This document shows, piece by piece, positions 23,430 to 35,004 of a DNA stretch of 64,000 nt (positions are counted from its first letter, which is position 1; every line of letters begins with the position of its first letter). The stretch comes from Plumapathes pennacea. Lineage: Eukaryota; Cnidaria; Anthozoa; Antipatharia; Myriopathidae. The stretch is taken from positions 36,149,678-36,213,677 of the forward strand of contig OZ038463.1 in the NCBI GenBank assembly GCA_964036295.1, read 5' to 3'. The notes beneath the pieces are model-generated. The model saw only the letters and a program-made list of their open reading frames with translations, made no database searches and was not told the origin of the DNA. A program made the position numbers and the translations under genes.

Positions 23430-23619
23430 CACACAGACGCTGCCAACCCAAGGTTTCTTGAACAGCTTGGTTCTTTTAGGACACTGCGCTTCACAGGATT
23501 TAATGAAGGGTTTCCAAATCGAAAAGTGGTTGACAACACGCCAAAGAAACCATCCTTGCATTTGAAGCACGGGCCTTTCGACGGGAAACATTTCTCACAG
23601 TTGGGGATTCTTTTGCATA
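23430..23619 (-). pseudogene. Broken first cysteine-rich exon, copy upstream of C
   Basis: Same frame-shifting base loss as 17330-17518. The acceptor (TTTGCCGCAG) is kept. Because exons in this family are phase 1-1, a transcript could skip it without a frame change. Confidence 0.7.
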
Positions 23620-24015
23620 CTGCGGCAAAGAATCTTACTATCAATACAGTATAAAAACATGCATAGAGTGTCCGCCCAGAGAGCTTCGCATTGAGTAATG
23701 AAAATGAGAAAAACGACTACCACACATCAGTGGTTTCTGTTATCCTGGCGCGAAAAGCTCTGCAGGATGGGACAAACTGGTGTGCGATAGTTGTTTTTCT
23801 CATTTTCATTACTCAGTGACCTTCGGTGACCTTAGAGGATCTAAAGTCTATCTTTTCGCTGGAGGTGCGTATGAAATATGGCGTTGCGATTGAGTATTTG
23901 GAAATTTTCTGCAAATCGCAAGGTTTGTGTATATTTCATATACCGTACGTTCTTCTTTTCTCGGCGCCAAGATCGTATGCGCGAGTGACTTAGCGTTTCG
24001 ACTAAAAGGAGCATA

Positions 24016-24198
24016 CATTGGAAGCTCTCTGGCTGGACACTCGTAAGCGGACAGCTCTACTTCCGGACGCTTCTGCGAACACCATTTAAACTCTGGCTCA
24101 GTCAAACTATGCATTTACACATTCTAGTAAGCGGACAGTTCCGGTTACGGACACTTTCTCTGCTTCCCAAAGGTGTCCACTTATGGGAGCTTCAACTG
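24016..24198. repeat. TA-type MITE, copy 3
   Basis: Duplicate of 17917-18099 by segmental duplication; same TA borders. Confidence 0.65.
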
Positions 24199-24251
24199 TA
24201 TTTCATTCCCTGCGCATGGTAGTGACGATATATGCACTAAACAGACTATAC

Positions 24252-24289
24252 CTGGTCTGTGGTGGTGTCTACGTCGTCCTCCGTGACGT
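24252..24289 (-). pseudogene. Remnant of the His-rich exon end (second copy)
   Basis: Duplicate of 18153-18190, with the same RRRHHH codons and the CCAG/GTATAG donor. Confidence 0.55.
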
Positions 24290-24523
24290 CTGGGAAGATG
24301 CCAAAAGGGAAGGTATATGCTCTGTTAAATTTGGACGTTTTTCGAAAAATCAGTTAAAAAATTCTTTCTCCGGTACAAAAATAGCTATTTTTCTGAAATT
24401 TCGTGATGTGGTCTTAAAGTCACTTGGATACTATAAACATTATATAAATGGCCAACTATAAAATTAATTGGATTAATAGGCGACCCCCTGGTGGTCTCTC
24501 ATTTGCAAAGAAACTACAGTGTA

Positions 24524-24758
24524 ATACCCTGTTCACACCAACTAAACCAGTTTAATTAAACCAAGTTTACAAGACTGCGTTTTCTAAATCCTGTTTTGAT
24601 TTTGTGTCAATTACACAACATTTTACACCACCTCGCACAGGTTGTTTAGTTGGACGGGTTTTAAACCAGTTTAGTTTTGCCGCACTCGCATTGTGAGCGG
24701 CCGACCTAACTAAACAAGTTTTATTAAACATGTTTAAGCATTGGTGTGAACGAGGTAT
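24524..24758. repeat. MITE with 18-bp terminal inverted repeats, second copy
   Basis: Duplicate of 18426-18660 inside the block shared by 17.2-19.05 kb and 23.3-25.15 kb. Confidence 0.75.
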
Positions 24759-25516
24759 AAAACTAATTCCACGATTAATAAATAAAGCCCAATTTCGAAT
24801 CAAATTTATGTTTCTTACATTCAAAACCCAAAAACGTACGCTTGGCATTTTGGATTTGAAGATTTTAGGCGAAGAAATTTGAGATTCAAAATTCGAACAA
24901 GTTAAAATTTGTCAATCTCAAACTATTTGGAATCTGCTGAATACCAAGAGTACGCATGGCAAAATATTTGGCCGTCATAAGAAGATTTGCTGTTTTATGC
25001 GCCCACAGTAGAAGGGGTCAGTTTACGCATGCGTATAATGTTGGTAAATAAAACCATATGGCGTCTTTTGGTTTGGATTACACATCTTTTGTCCGGTATA
25101 AACGGTGATAATCTCTGGAGAATTTACTGAGCTTTGTGGATATATATTTCAGCGACTATCTGCCAAGTTTCAATCTTCTGGCTTTCAAATTGCAGGAGTA
25201 AAATGACATTTGCGAACACAGAATTTTCTTGTAGTCGTCAAATCACCCAAGAATTGGACGAAAACCACCAAAAAACAAAAAACAAAACAAAACAAAAAAA
25301 AAAACGCTCGATTCGGTGATTCCCTGCTTGGTCGCCTTATTGGATTGGTTCCGCTGTACATAAACATTGCAGCTTCAAAATATGACCATTTTTGCATCCC
25401 TTCCCCCATGGGTTTAGTGTTTATTTATCGGTTGCTTGGTGAAACAAGATATCGGATGCTTTAATGCTCCTGCTGTTTCCGCTTGTCAATGTGTTTCGTA
25501 TCACACTGAGAGCGTC

Positions 25517-25846
25517 ATGGCTTCGAATTTCAAGTGCGGTTTACAACAAAAACGAAAGAAAATAATGAGCGAACTTGGAAAGAAAGGGGCAGAGAAGAGA
25601 GGTGTTGGTTTCGGCGCAAGACAAGACTTCGTTTTACAATCTCCGAGGCGCACAAAAGTCAAGCTGTCTGGAAATACCAGATTCAAATATTGCAAGGATT
25701 TGAAGGAGACGTTGACATACAAGTGCTTCCGTAGATTCGTCTTCAGAATTCTCCTCCAGAAAAGACTAGCGGTGGCAGACTTCTGCAGTCCTGAAAAGTT
25801 CGAAGATCGCGCAAAAGGCCAGAGAAACGAGAAGCTGCAGAAGTGA
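25517..25846 (+). CDS. Hypothetical 109-codon ORF, Lys/Arg-rich
   Basis: Opens at MASNFKCGLQQKRKK and runs to a TGA after NEKLQK. It lies just right of the duplicated block, has no recognised domain and no signal peptide, and is rich in Lys, Arg and Phe. It could be a chance ORF or a relic of a processed sequence. No exon partners were found. Confidence 0.2.
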   Translation: MASNFKCGLQQKRKKIMSELGKKGAEKRGVGFGARQDFVLQSPRRTKVKLSGNTRFKYCKDLKETLTYKCFRRFVFRILLQKRLAVADFCSPEKFEDRAKGQRNEKLQK

Positions 25847-26134
25847 AATGGCGCCTGTTCATTTGCGATTGTTAGTAGATAATGCGTCTCGTTTACGGCA
25901 TCAATTTGACCTCGAAGTGCTCAGCTCCAATTGTATTAAAATGCCATGTTGCTCTTGCCGCACGCGTCCCTTGAGAGTTGTGCTTCGGTAGTAACCGTCC
26001 GAGCAAAGCTATTTACTTCCGGTAAAATTGCCAACCTTCGGGCCTTCTGAATGCAGTCCCACGCGCGATACCAGAAAAATAATGAACTTTTTGTATATTA
26101 AATGCAATAAATTATATCTGAATCAAAAATTAGA

Positions 26135-26392
26135 TCATTTGGAAAACCTAATATTAGCCAGGGCAAATACCTTTCTTACTCTTTTTAACTTTCTTTCCCA
26201 ATGAAGTTTCGATGGTTTGCCTTTGTAGTCATCGTCACCATCATTATCACCATCATGAACGTCTTGCCGGCCGTTTATTGAAGTGGTCATATATTTCATC
26301 ACTGGTTCATCTTCCTCATCCTCGGCATGAACGTAGCTCACGTGCAAGAAGAGCGCAAACAGGACAAGCGAAATGAGGAGAAACTTGTTCAT
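26135..26392 (-). CDS. Signal-peptide and acidic exon, second copy
   Basis: Closely related to the first exon of gene 1: MNKFLLISLVLFALFLHV...VHA, then an acidic stretch (DVHDGDNDGDDD) and GKPSKLHWE. The His-rich part is absent; instead the frame runs through a basic stretch (RKLKRVRK) to a stop, giving 85 codons if unspliced. A donor AAG/GTATTT after RVRK is possible but in phase 0, which does not match the phase-1 acceptors of the family. Either a short secreted acidic protein or the broken 5' end of the copy C gene. Confidence 0.5.
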   Translation of the reverse strand: MNKFLLISLVLFALFLHVSYVHAEDEEDEPVMKYMTTSINGRQDVHDGDNDGDDDYKGKPSKLHWERKLKRVRKVFALANIRFSK

Positions 26393-26663
26393 GTTGCTGC
26401 GATGTTCGTCTCCGAGTCTCGGGGTCTTTTGGGTTGTTAAAAGAATCTGCGCTTCTTTTGTACTGTTTTGCACGTGACTGGTTTTTTATGACAAGTTTCC
26501 GGTGTTGACAAGGTTGGCATCCAAAGTAGTCGGAAGGCAAAGGAAGTATTGATGTGTTGTTTCACGAGCCTTGCTAAGCCCAACTTCGAGCAAAACGTAG
26601 ACAAGTGCGGGATCAGGAGACTCATCGAGAGCTCGCTCGACACTTGTTGCCTTTCTGTTCTCC

Positions 26664-27335
26664 GACCTTGACATTGGACTCCTGCGCCATCACGAGCCTT
26701 TGCCACGCCTACCCACATTCTACCCTTCCGAGTTTGCCGCCGATGTGCCCCAAATCCAATGCATCCCGCTCCCGGGGGGCTTTGGGGGGGGGGGGGGTGA
26801 TACTCCCATAAATAAGCCATATAGGTATGTGCCGCCCCAAAAGGTATCGTTTTCAAGCGTTTGTAGTCTGAAATAGGGTATCGATTTTGTCTTTTTGGCC
26901 TGGGGTATGGTAAGATTTTATTAGAAATGTGTCGCTGCGGACATTGCACGGCAAATGGAAGAAAACACAGGGCGGAAATCGTTGCAAAAGTTTCCTATGC
27001 TAGTCGATTGATGCCTTCCCCTTTGCATCCCAGGTTAACCTTTACACCGATGGCGATTTAGACGTTAGCCAGGGGTGCTGAAGTGCTGGACGTGGGAGGC
27101 TGATGCCTGGGGGGCAGGGAAAAGAGCAATTGACATCGGACTCCTGCGCCATCATGAGACTTTGCCCCACTCACATTCCACCTTTGCCGCCGATGTGCCC
27201 CAAATTCACTGCATCCCGCTCAGTATAACTCTTTTCTTTCTCATCTCCACACCTTCCAGTTTCCTATGCTAGTCGATTGATGCCTTCCCTTTTGTATCCC
27301 AGGTTAATCTTGGTACGGGCGATTTAATAGACGTT
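26664..27335. repeat. Imperfect tandem duplication in the 5' flank of the second signal-peptide exon
   Basis: The words actcctgcgccatca, ccgatgtgccccaaat, gctagtcgattgatg and gcatcccaggttaa appear twice in order (first 26664-27060, second 27127-27335). Between the first halves lies a copy of an interspersed repeat (26797-26945: ataagccatataggtatgtg ... gggtatcgattttg), related to 46840-47115. Confidence 0.6.
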
Positions 27336-27383
27336 ATCCAGGGGCTGGGAAAAGAGCAATATGGCTCACAGTAAGTGAACAGT

Positions 27384-28212
27384 CAGTGGCGGATTTAGGG
27401 GGGGGGGGGGGGGGGGGCCGAGGGGGCCGCGGCCCCCCCCTTTTGTCTGGGTCTCGGATTTTTTCAGTCAACGTAGACCTCTACAATCGTACACGGGCTT
27501 TGTTTTTCGTCTTTTGTTGTTGTTTATATCAATCAATTTAGAACTTTTGTTCAGTTTCGTTACCAGTAATTATTATAAAGAAAATTGAGAAACAAGCAGC
27601 AATGTGGAATGACGTGCTGCGTGCGAACAACACTCTGACACTCATCCGGCCCGGGATCCGGCCCAGGCGTACTTGTGTAATTGTGTTGCAAAATTAATCC
27701 GTCTGAAAAGAGCCATAGAGCCAATGAGAGAAAATGGGTTTGTTCGAACGAGACATTCTCTCCTTGTTCACAAGGATATACCTTTGGATTACAGTGTTGA
27801 CGACTATGCCACGTGTAACCAGAGAAGGATGACATTCATCAATCCCATGATGTGACTCTTACTTATATCATCTGCATGGGATTGATGATTACAATAGGAT
27901 GACCTTAGTTTGTTGGCTCCTATACTATTAGCGCGCTGCAACAGATTTATCTGTCGTTTGGCCAATTGGGGGTGTGCGTTAGGCAGCAAAGTGTTTTATT
28001 ACGCGTTCCATGCGGCGCCGAACTCACCGGCAGTACCTGAAAGATAAATTTCCTTCCAAAAGCTTAATAAGCTTCCAAAAGCTTAAATGGTCTAAAAATG
28101 CAGGAAATCGCTGTTTTAGGAGGTTTAGATTTCAAAATTTTCCGGGGGGGGGGGGGGGGGGGGGGGACATGTCCCCGGCCCCCCCTTTGTCAATTTCCTG
28201 GATCCGCCCCTG
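27384..28212. mobile_element. Non-autonomous DNA transposon with 11-bp TIRs
   Basis: Left end CAGTGGCGGAT and right end ATCCGCCCCTG are inverted repeats with one mismatch, flanked on both sides by ACAGT, a likely 5-bp target-site duplication. G-runs and GGCCCCCCC stretches sit just inside both ends. The roughly 830-bp interior shows no transposase. It interrupts the block that is continuous at 5.5-5.6 kb. It looks hAT-like by its ends, but the class is uncertain. Confidence 0.65.
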
Positions 28213-28555
28213 ACAGTCAACATTTTAGTGACAGGAATGGATAGAAACTGTGGACAGCATGAGACCATTTCAGTATGGGCGGCATTTGTTAGTTCGGGCA
28301 AAGATCCAAGCTGCTCATTGGGATAAAACTGTTCTGAACCGTGATACTTCCGCCCGAAGACGGAATCTTCAGGTCGCATAACATCATTGTTTACTTAGCG
28401 TTTCGCTTGGTTTTCTACCCACAAGGGACCGCGTTCTTGCTACCATCAGGGTTTCAGTTCGATTTCGATACGTTTTTATCTTGTAAAAACACAGCCAAAG
28501 TGAATGAAAATTATAACCGCTTGCCCAACTCCTTCAAGTACAGCAAATGAATTGT

Positions 28556-28612
28556 GCCCAGTTAGCTCAGTCGGTAGAGCCTGGGTGGAGGTTTCGAGCC
28601 CCTCATCGGGCG
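28556..28612 (+). pseudogene. tRNA-Lys pseudogene
   Basis: Copy of the tRNA at 5918-5990 in the paired duplicated block. Box A (TAGCTCAGTCGG) and the T arm remain, but most of the anticodon arm is deleted, so no cloverleaf can form and no anticodon exists. Confidence 0.9.
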
Positions 28613-29344
28613 ATTGTTCTTTTCTTTTGTTTTTGTTCTAAAATGCTTTTCCCCATAACGATCTCCAAAAGTTCGTGGGTTTCGTCTGAAACCGGAAGTG
28701 AGCAGCACGAAGACCGCGTGCGGTCCGGGTTCGAACCCTGGCCAAGCAATATTAAACCAAAACCTTTTCTTTCTTTCTTTTTTCTTTTCTTTTTTTTAAT
28801 TTTAATTCTTTGAAGATATACGGAAATTGTAAGACATGGTCAAATGTGATTTATACCTTCGTCGAAAGAAATAAGTTGAGTTGATGATGATGGTTTATTT
28901 ATACACGATATTTACAGTCAGCAGGGCTGGTGGGGTCGTGTGAACACGAGAGTTTCACAATTCGACCATCCTGTGGCTTGCGATTGAATTACCGCGATAC
29001 CTCTGTCTCCACAAAGCCGTATATTTCTTCCAGATAAGTATCTGGAACATAAGTAAAGTGTCGGTTGCATATTGAGTATATTTTCATCAACGCAGAAACT
29101 GAAATACGACAATCGCGAGTCGAGTTACATTTTTCTGTGGAATTTTTGCTGTTGTGCTACCCTTATTATCCAGATATTGACTCCTTTTATTGAAAAGTAG
29201 GTGTCTTTGCCTTGATAGACCTGGCGCAGATTTGGAACATCACCCAACGAAAAATCTCGATTTCTCGCGGCTGCGGAAAGCACGTGACAGGTATCCCATC
29301 GACCCCACGGTACCCAAATCCGGTTGAGATTAGGGTTGCGTTCT

Positions 29345-30416
29345 CCTAACGTCGAACGCAAAAAAGTACCTTGCTACTGCGCATGATTATGAAAGTGCTT
29401 ATTGGCCATTTTGCTTTCCAGCCGCTGATTGGTTGAAACCATTTTTGTAAACCTACGAAAGCGTAACCGGGGGTCGGACGAGTGTATTGTACGTCGCCCC
29501 CCACTCACCCCTCCCATGCTTCACCTTCGTGCAATACTCATTTCAATTGACTATCTCACAATAGGACCACCACAACAGCTTATTTAAAAAATAATATATT
29601 AATTCTATAAAACTAATTATTTACAGGTAGTCACTATAAAACGGAATTTTGCTTAGTTAATACCGGACTAAGTTGCAGCATGCACATTCTTCGCAAAGCA
29701 TAAAAAATATAACTTCAATTTGTCAATTATACCACACTTAGCCTTTTTTCAAATATCAGTTATCTTGTAACAGTTCTTTCAAATACAAATTTGCAGTTTG
29801 ATTGCTGACGCTATGTCACACGGTACGACCACACTTCATGCAGCAAGTCACCCGGTGTTGCTATTCTGGACCTCTTGTTCGCCCTCCATGGCTTGCAGGT
29901 CCGGAAAGTTTTTTCTAAGATTGTAGCCAAAGTGAGTCACTCCGTGCACGAGATACACTGTGTATTCTGTATATCCAAGACAGTCATTTTGCAAGGGAAG
30001 ACTTATCAAAACAAACATCAATCAGTTCATCGGCATTAATTCAAACTTCTTGACGGGTCGCTTCCATGTTTTCGCTCAAATCTCGCCATCAATGGAGACG
30101 AACAGTACGTCTGCATGCTTTTTGACTCATTCAAGCCCTTTCTAGCTCTACTGTGTACGTAAGAAGGAACCCACACAAGCATTCTTACGAATTGTTAAAC
30201 CCTAAATTGTCGCTCAAATCTCGCAGTCACAAGGCGAGATGAAAAGCTGGCGGTAGCTACGCCTGCGTGCCTCTTACCTAATTCAAGCCATTTCCTCTGA
30301 TACTGTGTACAGAAAACGGAAGCCACAAATATCTTTGCGGTTTACCCTCCAAGTCGTCTCTCAAACCTCGTCATTGATTAACAGCCTGGCTACTTGTTGT
30401 TGCTTCTTGCCTTACT
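29345..30416. repeat. Sirtuin 3' end and flank, source-type partner of 6095-7085
   Basis: Covers the last codons, the stop and the downstream flank of the sirtuin gene. Matches 6095-7085 with scattered substitutions and small indels; the match ends at cttgccttac near 30416, inside the last exon. The region 28613-29345 holds no recognised gene. Confidence 0.75.
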
Positions 30417-33400
30417 CAAGCCGATTCCCGCACTAGCAAGGTCTTTTTTTGGATCAATTGCTTTGAAGTCACCTTGAAGCTTTGGTGCATCTATCTGGCG
30501 AGAAAATCTGAATGGCAACAAAGGTACTTGGCGCGCTACAGAATTTGGTCGAGAAAGGCTTTCTCTACTCGTAATGTGAGTGGACGCCAACTGACTTTCG
30601 ACTGGAGACCTTCCAACGAAAGAATGATTACTTTTCACATTTGGACTTTTTCCATTTGAAACTACAGAAGTCGCTTTGCCAAGCGTTTCAGAGTCTCTTG
30701 TCTTATCGTCTGGCTTTCTCTGGTCCTGAGGGTCTGTTTTTACGTCTGACAATGTTTCACTAGCACTTCCCTTCCAGTTTTCCACAGCTTCATTTGAAAG
30801 TTTATCAACATCATCTTTCCAGTCTAAAAGTGTTGCTAGCTTCTTAACGCCTTCGACGATGTCTCCCTTTAGGACAAAATCATTTGCTCTTTTCCCAGAT
30901 AAAGTGGCAAATGGCCCAACGACATCTCTGTTAATAAGAATGCGTGGCGTATCTCGACTAACGGCTCCGGCAATGCCTGCAAATGGTTCCACCTAAAATA
31001 CAAGAAGAGAGTTGCAGGTTTGTAAGAAACAGGTTACATTAGATTTCTGAACGAAGCATTCGTTGAAGTTTCTGCGTTGTACTGCGTTGGCAATACTGAT
31101 TCAACTTCGCTCATAATAACTACACTGTTAGCCTTCAACCGGAAGTGCCCCGATGGGAAGCGGCTGTATCCACAGGCTACTGCACTGTGGAATTTCGCGG
31201 AATCACGTGGTGAACCAGAAACGTACACCAAGCTCAGATTTCCAGGAAAATCCGGAATTTAAAAATTTCTACGAACGTTGTACTGTTGCTTAGAAAAAGT
31301 TTCGTTTAATCGTTATACAGAATAAAAACAAAACATCGCATCAAGCTCAATTTCCAGGAAATTTCTGGAAATTGTCGCTCTATAGTGAGTGGCGTAAATA
31401 CCTCGAGAGATGTCCCCATGACCAAGAGTAAGTCACACTTTGGAAAGTCCACAACATAGGAGAAAAATTTCTTCGGTAAATCCTCCCCAAAGAACACAAT
31501 GTTGGGTTTGATGATTCCCTGCACGACAAAACAACAAGTATGTTCGGAGATTTATAAGTGTATCTTCGTTTACGTATTTGCTATAAATCTCCGTTCAGTA
31601 CTTTTTGAGAAACAACCTTTCTATAATGTGCAAAAAATTAGTAAAAAGGGATGCGCTGATTTGTACAATTTAGCGCATAACTTGTTTCATAACTAATAAC
31701 AATTAGTGAATATTACTAAATTATTATTAGTGACCACAAACAGCTTGTCTATGTATACACAGATAAATCTATGAAAGACAGCAAAGCTTGGGGGCCAGTT
31801 CAAATGAAATTGCAAGAAATAATTGGAGGCAGGCAGTGTGGCCGAGTGGTTAGGGCGCCGGACTTGAAATCCGGAGGTCCCAGGTTCAAGTCCCACTCTG
31901 ACTACTAACTGAATTTGCAACACGGTAGCCCTGAGTTCAAATCCTCCGGCACACTATGTAAATAGCCAACTGGTTAGCCTCCGACCAGTTGGGATTCTTA
32001 ACGAATTTTCGTTCAGTTTATGATATTTAGTTTCTGCATTTCAAGTCTCCCCAATTAGCACGGCAGTGCTAAATACATTGAGACTTAAATAAAGTGATTT
32101 ATTTTTATTTTATTTTTATTTTAAGTCAACTTACTTTACAGCGAGGTGATAGGCACACTGGAATGTCATCATTCATGATAATTTTCTGGAAAATCAGCAG
32201 AATAATATACACCATCATCATCACGATTAAGTTATCACTGACAATAACTTTATAAAATTTGATGTCGGAGTGGGCGGAGCAGGGCATGGGGAGGAGACGG
32301 CTGACATTTTAAGACTAAACAAATACTTGCTTCTACAGGGTTCGTATTTTCCACATCAGAGCTCGATTAGTAATCACCACACATTAAAATATTGCAGGGC
32401 TACTAATTTTAACTTCCTTGTTCTGTTTATCTGTGGAGGTAAGTTCATGGTTAGACGTCATTTTGTAGACTTACTGCATGTATTACATGGTAACTTAACT
32501 TATGCTGGGAAAGACTCATTGCCCTGAAAGTTCTCTCAACAACAATTTACCCTGATTGCTTCTCCATCATAAGCTTTGTGACATCGAATGCAGGAAGCAG
32601 TGGAAAATGTGCCATGAGCCTCGACTAACTTGCTCTCTGGTATTCCTGCCACTGGAAAGAAAAAAATGGCTTGTCACAAGTCTCTCCAGATAGTATACCA
32701 ATGCAATGAAAGTTCATTTGCCTGACACCCGACCCCTAAATGGTACCACGTCACATAAAATGTCAGTGTTTGATGTTGAGCACCCTAAGCGATACCAAAA
32801 CCTGTGATTCACCCCCCCCCCTCCCCCCCCAGGATGCATAGTAGGTATATGTAATACTTACATCTTTCTAGTCCATCAATATTCTGGGTATACATTCTCA
32901 ACAATAGGCCCTTGTCATGGAGTAGCTTCACAAAATGGTGCACATAGTTGGGTTGGTAGTTTCCTGGATAGAGCGTCTTTGCCAAACAAAAGAATGGTCT
33001 TGGGTTGTACCAGAAGTATTCAATGTCAAATATAGCAGATGGTTCAGGAATTTTGTAATGCTGTATGTTGTCGTATAAGCCAGTTCCTGGTGTCCTGCAT
33101 ATAAACAGAATAATGTCAACACACAGTACTCTGACAAATTGAGTTATATACCCATTACCCCTATTTTCAGCCACCTCAAACAATACAAGGGGGTAAAATT
33201 TCAAGTCTAAATACAGTCTTAATATTAAGTCTTACTTTAATATGTCCTACTAGTCTGTTGATGTTTGCAACCTTTGAAGGATATAAACTATAAGCTGTCA
33301 CTTTAAGGGGTGGTGAATGGTATCTAAAAAGTCGTGGGTCTCGGAATGTTTTGGTCATATCTTGGAATCTCGGCAGCCTTTCGATGAGCCTCAGAGTCTA

Positions 33401-35004
33401 CTTTCTTTTCTTTGTTTCTTTCCATCTCAGAGTCTCGGAGTGGTTAAAGTCTTATTCTTGGATTTTTAAATAAGGATCTCAGTGTCTCTGAGAGTCTCAG
33501 ATTTTACCATTTGCCACCCATAATATAGTGTTTCAACCACTACATGTACATTAATTTTCTTATCAATTTATCTCAATGTGGCTTCTACTGTAGTCACAGT
33601 ATGTGCATAATGTTTAGAACAAACTCCGGAGAGAGGTTAGGAAGGTTGAGTGGGGGTGCAGAAGGATTGTACATGGGAAATACATTTATGTAATGTATAA
33701 ATTTTAATTTTGTAAGCAGAAACACACAGGAATAAACACAATTACCTAAAATCTGGAATGCCACTTGGTGTGCTGATGCCTGCTCCTGCCATGACAATAA
33801 CATTCTTGTATTTCTCTTCCTTGATCAAATTAGCAATATCTTGCACAGATGACACAGAAAATGAACTTAGAGACCTGTGTCTGGCCCTTCCATGTTTCCC
33901 TTTCCGAGGGGACACGCTCTTTCCCCTCTGAGGTGGATGTGGACTAGGATTGATGGAAAGTTTTCTGAATGATGACACCAGGCCTGAGTCAGACTGGCTC
34001 TTTTTAATGCTTGTCTTACTTTTTCTCGAACCTTTCACAGGACTCCTAATGGGGCTCAGACTAGAAACTCGACGTTGGGACAACTTCTTTGGTGACACTG
34101 GTGGTAAAGGAGTTTGGCGCTGCATTGATCGTATGATGGCTGTATAGATAAATTGATATAATGTTCTTGTAGAATGACTGTGAAGTTGAAACCAAAATAT
34201 TGTGCAGATACATGATCACCCCTACCTTGTACACAAATTTACTTTACATTTTATACCACCTTACATAGTCATGGAAGGAAAAACTTTTACTACACCTCAA
34301 ACTGAAAGTGGCTAAACTGTGCGATTAAATATATATATTTTATCGTTTCAGACATTCTAAGTGAGTACCCATATAGTAGAGAGTAACTCGCCTTCTCAGC
34401 TCTAAACAAGCGAGAGGCGAGGGAGCAACAATTATATAACGAACAAAACAAAAATACGCTAGATCAGTATCTGAAAGCACGCAAATCAAAAATCTTAAGC
34501 ATAACTACATGCTGAAGTTAAAGAAAAGTAGCTGAACCCAACGTTTAACTTCAACAGTGTAAAAATGCAAGCAGTCTGCAAGGCCTGCAAGAGAAATTAT
34601 CGTTTGAGTGTCCGTAAAGTTAAGTCACTGACCAACTCGACGAGCCGGAACTTTATAATTATCTCTATAGAATGAGTCTCAAATTCGAACGCACTCATAC
34701 TATAATGATTCAGTTGTTTCTTGTTATCTCGTTGAAGTTTTATCGCCATACCACAAAGCAACATGATCCACTTGCGAAATAATTGCATTCGTATTTATAT
34801 CTCATAAAACGTACGTATCAACGCAAACATTTTGAAATGATTCATCTCTCATTCGACAACAAAAGAAATTGATCTGGTCAAATGCCACGAAAAACATCAA
34901 ATTACGGTCTCTTCCACCAAAGATCTGAAACAAAACAAACCACTATAAACAACAACAAGCAACAACACCCTGTGTTTACCTTGACGAGCAGACACCGCCG
35001 CCAT
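30390..35004 (-). CDS. SIRT3: NAD-dependent protein deacylase, SIRT3-type sirtuin
   Basis: Seven exons: 35004-34980, 34139-33746, 33094-32862, 32651-32551, 32185-32135, 31518-31402, 30992-30390. They sum to 1524 nt, one frame, 507 residues. NAD-binding [14 protein letters not shown] is at about 127-140, the TQNIDGLE motif at about 207-214 and the catalytic His of EAHGTF near 230. Zinc ligands are CIRC (exon 4) and C-x4-C (CLSPRC, exon 5); GTSLEV and INRDVVG follow. [10 protein letters not shown] and [20 protein letters not shown] resemble vertebrate SIRT3 most. Sirtuins remove acyl groups from lysines using NAD. The N-terminus (about 120 residues, rich in Arg, Ser and Pro, few acids) fits mitochondrial import but is unproven. 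The C-terminal tail, about 150 residues beyond the core, is low-complexity and unusual. SIRT2-like assignment is the alternative. Confidence 0.9.
31833..32122 (+). mobile_element. tRNA-derived SINE
   Basis: The head resembles a tRNA-Ser with box A (TGGCCGAGTGG, about 31839) and box B (GGTTCAAGTCC, about 31882). An unrelated body follows, and the tail is (TTTTA)n ending near 32122. The acceptor arms do not pair and there is no long variable arm, so it is not a working tRNA gene. It lies in the intron between sirtuin exons 5 and 6, antisense to the gene. Confidence 0.8.
33330..33510. repeat. Degenerate tandem repeat, (GAGTCTCGGA)-like
   Basis: Words such as gggtctcgga, tcggaatctcgg and agagtctcag recur through this part of sirtuin intron 2. 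Non-coding. Confidence 0.45.

Noticed and set aside
28720-28750. Second tRNA-like stretch with a box B word (ggttcgaaccc)
   Set aside because: No matching D arm or acceptor stem; too little to call a tRNA or SINE.
31833-31906. Functional tRNA-Ser gene
   Set aside because: Acceptor arms do not pair, the long variable arm of tRNA-Ser is missing, and a SINE body and tail follow.
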